A DNA stretch of 64,000 nt, taken from positions 998,001 through 1,062,000 of the forward strand of contig CALZFC010000040.1 of assembly GCA_945643635.1 (NCBI GenBank), read 5' to 3'. A program made the translations under genes and the position numbers. Below, piece after piece: positions 1 to 12,700 of the stretch (position 1 is its first letter; every line of letters starts with the position of its first letter). The stretch is from Allodiplogaster sudhausi. Taxonomy: Eukaryota > Nematoda > Chromadorea > Rhabditida > Diplogasteridae. The notes beneath the pieces were generated by a model. That model saw only the letters and a list, made by a program, of their open reading frames with translations, was not told the DNA's origin and did not search any database.

Positions 1-84
1 CTCTCCGTCTCTGCCCGGACGGGCTTCGAGTTTCCTCAACATCGATATTGTATAAATATTGGATGAACGGAAAAAAGATTCACT

Positions 85-1059
85 TCATTTCTGATTTAGA
101 TCGCTTTGCACCGCGGCGAACGCGGCATCCGCAGCAGGCGCGTCCTTGCGGAGTCGGTCGAGGTGCGCGTCCTCCAAGGTTTTGGTATACATTTCAAGCA
201 TTGCTAGTTTTGTTAAAGGTATAAATAGTAGGAAGATAAGGAAAATGAGAATAGATTGATACCTGCGCAGTCTTGAGAGAGACGAGACGAGCCCGCTCCT
301 CCCGCGCCCTCTGCAGTCTCCGCTGCGCCCCTCCACGTTCGCCGCGTCTCTCAGCCGCCACCCCCAGCTGCCGCTCGAGATCCGAACTGCTGGCAAGGGC
401 CACGTCCAGGCGGTGGCGCAGCGAGTCCACTGCAGATCACTTCATCTCGCTTTTCCTCTCACTCCCAAATCTCACTTTATTTTTCCTCACTCTTATATCT
501 GTCTCTCTTCTTATCCCCCCTCTCTATCTCTATCTCTTCTTTCCTTTACGCTGATAGATCAAATAAAGAGTTGGAAGTTCATATGTACAGAGATGAAGCT
601 GTAAAATGAACAGTATGACAAATGTTCTGTGCCTTGAGCTCGGCATCCTTGGCAGTCTGGAGACGGAGTTCGTCCCGTGTCTGTTCCTCATTCCTCTCTG
701 CCACAAGCTGCCTCCGCTCCTCCAGCACTCGGTCTCGATCCGCCTCTCATGGAATATCATTTGAAAAGAGTTCATAATGGATGGTGAACGGAAGAAGATG
801 ACTCCCTAAAATAAACCTGATCCGTCTGTAGCTTTGCAATCTCTCGCTCCAGAATCTGTTTCTGTGCACGATCCGCATCGATCTTCAGACGATTCTCCTT
901 CAGCTTCCGACGCTTTTGAAAGAGGAAAAAGAAAATTCTTGGAACGAGCTTCCCCTCCTGCCTGGTTCACTTACCAATTGCGCGATGTCTTCATCGAGTT
1001 GCAGATTAAGCCGGTCGAGGTGTCCGCCCACTTGGCTCTGATACTTTGAGAGAAGTTCC
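85..1059 (-). CDS. Coiled-coil protein, 3' exons only
   Basis: The minus strand carries about five exons: roughly 979-1059, 824-918, 626-749, 263-429 and 85-171, with GT-AG introns between them. The translations are rich in Glu, Arg, Lys, Leu, Gln and Ala with heptad-like spacing (for example KYQSQVGGHLDRL, then RKLKENRLKIDADRAQK, then VLEERRQLVAERNEEQ). This is a long alpha-helical coiled coil ending in AAVQSDLNQK before a TGA at 85-87. The join from the 263-429 exon to the last exon is in phase if the acceptor at 172-173 is used. I do not recognise the family; filament, rootlet or spindle-associated coiled coils are all possible. The 5' end was not found: possible exons at 1130-1330 do not join in phase. 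A role is not assignable. Confidence 0.5.
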
Positions 1060-1869
1060 TGACAAAGTAATCCACTATCAACAGTGAGAAAATAGAAGAA
1101 AACGGGAAGAACAACACTGACATGTTCAGGTTGGAGTGTTTTATGAAGAGAACCCGGATGTGATGCGCCGTCAACTAGAACAACGCCTGTTCCATACTTC
1201 CAATCACTTCACTTTCATTCTAATGAAGCTTACCGTTTCGCTCCATCTCGAATATAGCCAGAGAGGACAACTTGACTGTGCACTAAAGGCGGCAATGCCT
1301 TCCTCCTCCTCGGGTCGTCATGACTTTCAAACGCCTCACCGCACAGCATAGCAACCCACTTCAGCATTGCTCTGCCAAATCATCATTTGCATCTTTCAGT
1401 TCTTCATATACACTACTATCTGCCAGCCTGTGAAAAACGTGCTAAACTATCTAGTAAAAATTGCTGCGTTGTAATTCCATTTTCTATTAATGTTTTACCG
1501 ACCAAGTTTCAGATCACTTTTGTCTGAAAATCACAGTATAATGACATACATAGAAAGGAACAAAGCATGTTTCTATTCTAAAAACGAAAGATTGGCAAGC
1601 AAAGAAAGAACTGACATCAACTAATCACTTCGCAACTCCGGTTTTAATTATTTTAATTCATTTAATTAATCATTTTTAATCGAATAAATTTGATTAATTC
1701 CGGACCCAACAACGATGTGCGGCATTGGATGTTTGAAAGAGAGGGAGGTAGATACCGAGAGACGGAGAGAGACAGAGGGAGCGGGCAACGGAGAGAGAGA
1801 AAAAGAGAGGGGGTGGACGAAATCTTCATAAGTGTGGGCTGCAATCTCGATGTCTGGTTCCAGTGATTC

Positions 1870-2052
1870 TCTAATACACCTGCAAACTATGGAAACCTCT
1901 CTCTCTCTCTCTCCCTCTCTCGTTCTCTCTCTCCTCTCTATCTCTCAAATCTCCATACTCTCTCGCTCTCTGTCTTACATCCTATTTCTCCACTCTTTTC
2001 CTGTCTCCTAATCCTCATTCTTTATCTATCTCCTCGTTCTGTCTCTTCACTC

Positions 2053-2105
<53 letters not shown>

Positions 2106-2276
2106 ATATCTCTATCTCTTTCTTTCTTTCCCTCTCTCTTTCGTTCTCTCTTTCCCTTTCTTTCTCTCTCCTCTCTGTATCTCTACTCTCGTATCTTCTC
2201 TCTATTTTCCATCCTTTCCTCTTCACTCTCATCCTGTCTCTTTACTTTCATTCTTTCTCTCTCTCTCCTATCGCTA

Positions 2277-2324
<48 letters not shown>

Positions 2325-2325
2325 T
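1870..2325. repeat. CT-rich low-complexity tract with two pure (CT)n runs
   Basis: The segment is almost entirely C and T, with uninterrupted CT dinucleotide runs at about 2055-2102 and 2282-2321. The same spacer (1340-2560) shows no convincing exon. AT-rich sequence at 1400-1720 holds nothing I can name. Confidence 0.9.
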
Positions 2326-2567
2326 CTTAAGGATAGTCCGACAATAGACGCGACTACATCATTGACATGTATGGTTGTTTTGTCACCAGTAAGGTCCACG
2401 CCAGAATATCGTCCTGAAGTTGCGGTGGCAGAATTACAACGTGGTCTGCCGGTCACCCTTCGTCTTGTATTTAAACAGCGATGCACCGATCCAACGAATA
2501 GTTCCTTGATTAATCCCATGGCTAACTTTCCTTCCACTCAGATTCTCATCCCCTTTTTCAGTAAAGG

Positions 2568-2867
2568 ATGAAAATTTGGAGAGTGCTTACCTTCATTGTC
2601 GCAATGCTGGTTGGTGTGGCCCTGGCCGACTTCTCTGCCAGTTTCGATGCCTCACTCGACAATGATTTCATTGGTACCCAGGATTGCTTTTCACATTGAA
2701 GATGTCCTTGCATCTTTTAAATGTTAGACTGCCCCATAACGGCTCTCTCGTATCATTTGCCGACGAGCATATAATGAATCTCCCCAGGTGGCTTCGACGA
2801 CAGAAGCAGAGGTCGGGGACACCATCGCGGAAGAGGCCACAGCCGAAGCGGAAGCCACGGGCGATAA
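2568..2867 (+). CDS. Small secreted Gly/Arg/His/Ser-rich peptide (61 aa)
   Basis: Two exons, 2568-2673 and 2788-2867, join in phase through a GT-AG intron. The ATG lies seven bases after a TTTTTCAG acceptor (2560-2561), which suggests trans-splicing or a 5' UTR intron. The first 20 residues (MKIWRVLTFIVAMLVGVALA) form a clear signal peptide. The mature part starts DFSASFDASLDNDF and ends in a strongly basic tail built from Gly, Arg, His and Ser (GGFDDRSRGRGHHRGRGHSR and on to SGSHGR). Nematodes encode many short secreted Gly-rich peptides of the neuropeptide-like or infection-induced type, some antimicrobial. Membership is an inference from composition, not homology. A second frame through exon 2, rich in Ala, Glu and Thr, is also open but is not the one joined in phase. 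Confidence 0.55.
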
Positions 2868-3387
2868 CTGCCAGATAAGGAATCCCATGCTCACTTTCCG
2901 TGTTTTATTCATGCAACGATGAAAAGTACAGAATGTCTCCAACAATTTATCAAATTGTGTCTCTACAACAGGATAATCAAATATGGCTATAAGGGCGAAT
3001 GTTGGGCCTGAATCTCATGCAATTGTGGAAGGAGACCTATAGAGAAAAGGTGTTATTGGATAATAGCAGGTTTACGAGTCATCATCATCATTATAACTTA
3101 AACCTATAATGAATAAATGGAATAAAAAGAATATAAAGTATGAGGAAGAGAGGTATAAGCTACTTGGAAACCGAGGAATTGCAGGTTCACTTCAGCGTGA
3201 CAGCAAGCAAATAAAGACAAAGAAGTCACGCAGATCAATGTCATTACAACTAAGACGGGCAACACGTATCAGGCAAAAGGAGAGAGAGGAAGAAAACAAT
3301 TGAGAAGAGAAGGAAACATTTAGTCGAGAGGAAAACAAGAAGAGGCGAGATCACGATGGATCGGATCATCGAAATCACCAATGAGTC

Positions 3388-6190
<2,803 letters not shown>

Positions 6191-6378
6191 TATTACCTGA
6201 GAAATCAACATGTGAAATACGAGCAAAATAAAACAAGGATACATAAAGTGGATACATGAAAAGAACTAAGAACAGAATCGGTACCTACCACTCACGACTT
6301 CAGCTCACAAGACTACTCAGACTTCCCCACCACACTCCGACAAAATGGCAAACCGATAGAAAGAGCCAGAACAGCGGG

Positions 6379-6471
6379 AGAATGTTCGAAAGAATTTGAA
6401 ATCATAGGCCAGTAACGGCGGGCCTCATTTCAATGATGTGGTGAGGTGCTCCGCAGCGAATTTTCCCGACA
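6379..6471 (-). promoter_or_regulatory. Heat-shock-element-like repeats upstream of the HSP70 gene
   Basis: Two inverted five-base units of the nGAAn type occur at 6379-6388 (GAA then TTC in perfect spacing) and again at 6457-6466, where a third, imperfect unit (GAC) follows to 6471. They lie 190-280 bp upstream of the HSP70 ATG. Three good contiguous units are usually needed for strong HSF binding, so these are weak candidates. Confidence 0.3.
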
Positions 6472-6479
6472 TAAGTGCA

Positions 6480-7160
6480 AAGAGTGCGCACATCACTTTA
6501 CATCGCTCTATTTCAGCAAAACTTTGAAGTATGACTAATGACAAGTTAATATCCTTTTCTTCACACATTTACTCACCTAGATTATTGAAACAGTTTGAAA
6601 ATACATGCTGCATATAACTTAGTACTAAATTAGACTATTTTGTTCAAAGTCGCGCGTTTCCTACTTTTCGGTTATATAATTCACCAGCTATTTCTTGTTG
6701 TGCACGATTTTTTCATGGACTTAACCAACGAGAGGGTTAGTAGCGAAATGTAAAAAAAATTTATTCGTTAACTGGTAGATATTTAATGTATTTGCTCGTG
6801 GTGATTTGTCTGCTTATTTTGTAGAGCGATACTTAAAAATGTAACTGATCGTGGGACAAGCTGGAGTGTTTGGTTTAGTAATAACAAAACAGTGATTCTA
6901 AAGCTAATAGTTTTTATCAACCGAACCACTGTTGTACTCTCTCAGTGCTTATCATGCTATTTATTTATGTTTACCTTTTAGTTTTATACCCAAGAGTTAA
7001 ATGTCTTCCTTTCATACTCACTATTTGTTTCTGTTTTTTTTCTGTGTCTTCGTCTCCTTGGTTTTCTTGTGGTGAGATGAATAAGATGGTTTGGCTTCTT
7101 TTTGCAATGAGTCGTTGTGAGATCTAATGGAACGCGATAAAAATATCATCAGGCGTCTCC
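6480..7160. other. AT-rich spacer upstream of HSP70
   Basis: AT-rich sequence with no ORF or motif I can support beyond the HSE-like sites next to it. It probably contains the HSP70 promoter. Confidence 0.4.
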
Positions 7161-7310
7161 CTACTTCCACATTTCCCTGACCATGAGAGCAAAGTGCTGC
7201 TCGGATGCTCTTCTGTACAGGGATGCTGAAGTGGTGCTGAGTCCATTCTCCCTCAAATCCCGAATTGCAGACATCGCCTCCGGCTCTCCTTGCGGGACAG
7301 TAAACAGTTT
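7161..7310 (-). CDS. Possible isolated terminal exon, minus strand
   Basis: A minus-strand frame reads VPQGEPEAMSAIRDLRENGL and then STTSASLYRRASEQHFALMV, ending in WK and a TAG at 7161-7163. The composition looks protein-like and GC-rich against an AT-rich background. The plus strand is also open here, so the strand is not certain. I found no partner exon that joins in phase, and I do not recognise the family. Confidence 0.25.
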   Translation of the reverse strand, partial: KLFTVPQGEPEAMSAIRDLRENGLSTTSASLYRRASEQHFALMVREMWK

Positions 7311-7392
7311 ACAGCTACTTTAGGTGCATCCACAGCGTTTAGACGAAGACGGAGGAAACTGAAGGGGGAATGCTCGATGACTCAACTTTTGG

Positions 7393-7395
<3 letters not shown>

Positions 7396-7446
<51 letters not shown>
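7396..7446. repeat. (CT)n plus (CTTT)n microsatellite
   Basis: About fifteen CT units are followed directly by five TTTC-type units, a compound microsatellite. Confidence 0.9.
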
Positions 7447-7447
<1 letters not shown>

Positions 7448-7769
7448 GCTCTTTAACAATACCTCATCTGCTAGTATTGTCTCTGTTGTTAACATTTTCA
7501 CTGTTATTACACTGGTGTCAGCATGGCCTTGGCCAGCATCATTTGTAGCAAGTCTTGCGATAAGCATTACTCGCAACCTGGAAGGATATTCTACTCTCAT
7601 TGTACGCAGACACCTACCAGCAGATCGGAGACATAACAGATCAATACAGCAGCGGACTTAAAAAGGCAACTATAATTCGGAGTAATCACAGAGATAAAAT
7701 TTTCATTCACTGGAGTGAATGAAATATGAGTACCCACAAAATCCGAGCACCACCATATTCACTGTCAAG

Positions 7770-8165
7770 CAGAGCTGCACGCGGCCCGGGCCGGGCCCAA
7801 GCTAGGGCCCTCCCTGTAGGGCCGGGCCGGGCCGGGCCCTACCTTGGGCCCGGCCCTGAGCCCGACTGGGCCCGATTTTCAAAAATTTGCAAACGAACAT
7901 GCTTATGACAGAGCGAATTCTTATTGCTCATACATAGTATTGTAGCTCGGGGGTTGTATTCCTGTTCAGAATGAAGTAAATGAGAAGCCTTGTGAACGGC
8001 AAGCTAAAAGAAAAAATTTTCGCTAAGAAAATTACGATATAGAAATTGAAATCAGACGGATTTTAAAATCGGGCCGGAGCGGGCCGGCCCGGGCCCAAAA
8101 TTCCAGGGCCCTAAAACGGCGGGCCGGGCCGGCCCAAAAAAAATTTGGGCCCGCGTGCACCTTTG
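7770..8165. mobile_element. Non-autonomous hAT-type element (396 bp)
   Basis: The two ends are inverted copies: the left begins CAGAGCTGCACGCGG and the right, reverse complemented, begins CAAAGGTGCACGCGG. Flanking sequence gives an imperfect 8-bp target duplication, CTGTCAAG at 7762-7769 and CTGCCAAG at 8166-8173. Both ends carry subterminal GGGCC/GGCCC runs. The sequence around 7860-7885 (GCCCGA, then TTCAAAAATT) resembles the inner left end of the full hAT element at 11111-14489, so this looks like an internally deleted relative. There is no transposase. Confidence 0.75.
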
Positions 8166-9700
8166 CTGCCAAGCGCAGATACCGTACATAGTTAAATACG
8201 GTATGGACGCCCTATTGCGAATGACAAGGAGGCGCTCGAGGATGGTCAGCAGCTCAACTCTCTCCGATACAAAGCAGCCTTTCTTTCTTCCTCTTCTCTG
8301 TTCGCTCTCTCTCTCTCTGTGACCAGTGCCATTGGAGAACTTTTTCTTTTTCCCACTTCTTAATTCCTATCATACTTAGATGTTAATCCCAACCGGCAGA
8401 ATCATTTAGAATACAAAGCAATGCTTAAATTAGATTTTTTTAAACGTTTCTTTAAATAATTGAAATAAGGAATCGAAAAGCTGGTTAAAAGGAAGAGATA
8501 CCAATGTCTACTTCGCTCCCTGTACAAAAAAATTACTCCGTTCCCTGTAAGAGAGAAGGATTGCGAGAGAAAGAGCATAAAGAGGGAGAAAAAAACTACA
8601 GAGAAACGATTGAAAGATGAAGCAGAAGAATGGCGTGCGGAGTCTGTTCCTTTTCGCCACATTACACAAGTTCGCTAAGGCAAAAAAAGGCAAAAAGGGA
8701 TTAGTCCCAGATATAAACATCTTGACGTAGGTTTTCTTGTAGTCTGGGATCTCATGCTTGCTTATTCCTCTGAAGAAAAAAAAGAATGTTTCGAGAAATA
8801 AATATATACATACATACATACATACATCTGTGTGCTAACTGCTTTCAGATTAAAGAAATTTAGGTGATTCTCAGCTTTCTCATTTACTTCAAAGGATTCT
8901 GCTTTTGCTGTTGTTTGATTTCTTACGAGCAAGATTGAAACGAATGGGCTTGTTGATAAGCAGCCAACGATCAGTAATATGCCGGCAAGTGATGATTGGA
9001 ATGCTTACGCAGACTCGACATGAGAGCAATTTTACCCAGTGCAGCTACATGCATACTATGTATAACACATGTATGTATGTACCCAATTATTACTCATTAA
9101 TTCATATACGTAGAATTGCCATCTCCAATTAACTTCGTTTTCTATGCATATATGTATATTATGTACATATTGGCGGTTAATGTTGTCAACGAGATGAAAA
9201 GAGCAGGGAGAATGCTGCGATGATAAGACTGTGACTCCTTATCTCACACATCAGATCGGAGCACACTTCACTGCCTGAGCGGATTCGAGCCTTAATTTAT
9301 TATTTGCCTGAGTTTCTTTGATTGACCGGAGAAGTCAACGAAATCTCATCCTTACTTTATTGCTTCTACGGAAATGTTTATATTATGAATGGACCAAACG
9401 CTCTATTATTTGAGTGTACGCGTTTCTTCAAAAGGTACTATCATGCTCTTCTAGATGCCCTAGTCGTTACAAGGACATTACTCGCGAGACCAAATGGCCC
9501 ATAGAGCAGAAGCATATGATGTCAGTAGTTGCTAACTTATATGTATGTATGTATATCCAAGATGCATGCAGTAGAACTGGTCTAAAAATAAATGAATTCA
9601 GCCGGATGATTCTTCAAAGAGAGAGCGACGGAGGAAGAAGCGCGACAGTTGTCAGTAGTAGAGTGGCTTCTTCTCCTCTCGTTCTCACTGGCCCATTGCA
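8166..9700. other. Spacer upstream of the TRPM exons
   Basis: AT-rich sequence with a short (CATA)n run near 8803-8827 and TATG repeats near 9060 and 9540. It may hold further 5' exons of the TRPM gene, but none could be placed. No other gene is supported. Confidence 0.4.
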
Positions 9701-9701
9701 G

Positions 9702-12700
9702 TGGAGTACCCGAGTATGCACACGGCTCCCGTGCATGTGCATGGCAGTGAATGGAGAGACATGCTCCGTCTCACTCATCAGCCACCTTCCATTCCCACTC
9801 GCAAAAGAGCTGCCACTGTCTCTTCCATGGCAAGTCGAGTTATCTGATATCACGCCAAGCTGAGTGATCAACCTGTTTAAAGGCTCATGCATCGTGGTTC
9901 GAAGAGAACCTCACAAAGCGAGAGGGCATCGCATTTGTCTCATCTCAAAAATACCAAAACAGGCATGAATTACTGCAATTAATTTTTGAAGTTCATATTT
10001 AAAATGTTTTTTTTTTGCCATAAAATATAAAGAGGCTCGTACTTGTTGTGAGATGTGGCTGCGGCCTTGTCCACAGCGAGCACTCGGCCGCAGCATTTGT
10101 GCACGGCTCCGAAGCGGCGGCTCACTTGGCGGCGCCTGGTCCGTTTAAGACTTTCATCTGTTCTTCAGAAATTAATTATTCAAGTTTATTTTTATTTTGT
10201 GTTCTCTAGTTGTGGAACTTTCAGTTGCACATGAGCCTGTCGATAGTGACGATGGAGCCTTCTATGGTGCAGAACAGGCATGTAAATATGTAATAAAGTC
10301 TATGAGAACTAAAATGATCAGACGGGCCCATCGACTCCCTTGTCGCCGTCCCGCCCTCGATGGACCATTCGGAAGCACACGCAAGAGGCAGTCACGGATG
10401 CCTTCGGATCCACTCACTTCGAAGGTAGATCATTCTGGAAGACTCTCAGTGTCTCCTTCCTCTCCAGGTAGTGGCCATCCCAGTACGACTGCCTACGCCC
10501 GTGTCTCCTTCGACACTCCACCCGCTCTTCTGCTCCATCTGCTGCAGGCATACACTTATTTTAATTAACGAATTTCGGCGAATCAATGTTTCCTAATCTA
10601 ATAATCGATTTTCAAATAATATAATAGAATTAAGAGTGTGTGGGGTCTTCCGCCACCGAAGGTCATCATCACAATTCATGGCGGACTCACCAAGTTCAGG
10701 CAAGAGTCTCTTCTTCCTCTTGGTTGTAATCAATCTCCCTTGCAGTCTGAGCAGCAAACTGGCTCGTTCTCTTCGTCGTGGTATTCTGAGAGCGGCGGCG
10801 ACGACTGACACGTGGATCATCACGAACGGCCTTCACCAGGGAGTGCTCAAGCACGTCGCGGCCGCCATCGAGGGTCCTTCTCTTTCTCTTGAGCATAAGC
10901 AGACACCCTCTTGTAGATCTCCGGATGAGTCGCCGTACGAATGGCCGCGTTGCATGTATTGGAATCGCTCCGTGGGGACTGATCAGGAAGAGGGAACGAC
11001 TCATTGGACGGGTTCGCGGATAAAACTTTTATATATTATATAAGTATGCAAGTATTAAAAACCGATTATTACAATTGTCTGCCTAACAGAACATAGAAGT
11101 CAGCTACAACCAGAGCCGGTAAATGGCCCAAAAATTTTGGGCCGGCCCGGCCCGTCGGGCCCAAGGTCTGGGCCGGCCCGGCCCGAACCATTTCCGGGCC
11201 CTAGAATTTTGGGCCCGGCCCGGCCCGGCCCGGCCCGCAGGCCCGTTTGAGCCCGATCTTCAAAAATTCAGGTTTAAAAAAATCCGAAGAGCTACAGTGT
11301 ATTTTGAACCCGATTTGGACCTATTCGTGAAATTTCATAAATCCTTTTTAACAAGACACTTCAATTTATTACACTGTTAATAAATGATCATCGCAAAAAA
11401 GGATTACCAGGTAAGAGAATGACAAAAAAGAAACGATATGATAATGATGTGAGGATTGAAAGACTGATCGAACTTTTGTTAGTGAGGATTCATAGAGAGA
11501 TCGAACTTCATAAGTGACCGAACAACAAGAGAGCTGAAAACAGATTCAGCCCCAATCGCCTCTCGCTTCTCAGGAATAAGATTTCGGAGATCGGAAAATG
11601 AGCGTTCCGCCGTAGCGGTCGAGGCCGGAATGGAGTACAATTGGCAAACAACTCGAGAGAGAACAGGAAAGTCAGAGGCACGTTCCTTCCAAGCAATCAA
11701 TGGGCTATCATGAGTGTTTCCACTAGAATCACGGAAGTTAAACGATGCATTAAGATAAGAGTCAACTTCGGAAACAATGTTATCACCGGATTCATCAAGA
11801 TCATCGTATTCCGTTCTGGGGACTTTTGGGGGTTTTGGCTGTGAACCGCCGGTATCTCTTCCTGCAAGGTCTCCGACGTAATCTTTCAGAGTCCGGATGA
11901 CATTTTTACGCTCCGCGTCTGTCGCCAGCTTCCGCAGCTGCCTTCGCTTCGGATTCAGCAGAGTAGCCATGCGGTGGAACTTTGAAATGACTCCATCCTC
12001 TTCCTTCCTCAGCATGCATTTTAGTGCACTGCGAGCCAGTGCACTTTGCATCTGCGAGTCACATGTGCTGTTAATGCTGTTGAAGCATTCCTTCAGTTCG
12101 TGCCACTTGGGCCACACTTCATGGATGACGGCATCATCTTTCTAAAAGAACTCGCTAAAAATAGATATTCTATGTATAAATATGCAATATACCTTCAATA
12201 AATGAATATTCAACATACTTCAATATATAAATATGCAATATCCTTTCAATATATGTATAAATATTCAACATACTCCAAAATATAAATATTCAATATACCT
12301 TCAATATATCAATATCTGTCATACCTGAAAGAACAGGACAAAGTCCTCGAATTGGACGAGGATGTGCAGAACATCCTCAAATTCTTGACGTTTCTCGTAT
12401 AGGTATTGAAGTGCTCTCTTCACGTCCTATAAATGGTATTACAGCAATGAAGCGTTAATTGATATTACAAAATGAATGCTTAAATGGTACCTCTGGCAGC
12501 TTCCCTCGATCCTTGTACTTGAACAGCTCTTCGGAGCATTCTTGGAAAGCCTTGGCGGACTTCAGCTTCGAGAGCCAGCGGGTTTCAACCTCCAGTGGAA
12601 GCTGCTTACGGAGAGAGTGGCCGATCTCCGTCCCTCTGACACTGTTGACTACGACCTTCAGTTCCGTGAGAATCTGTCGAGCTTGGCGGACCAATTCCTT

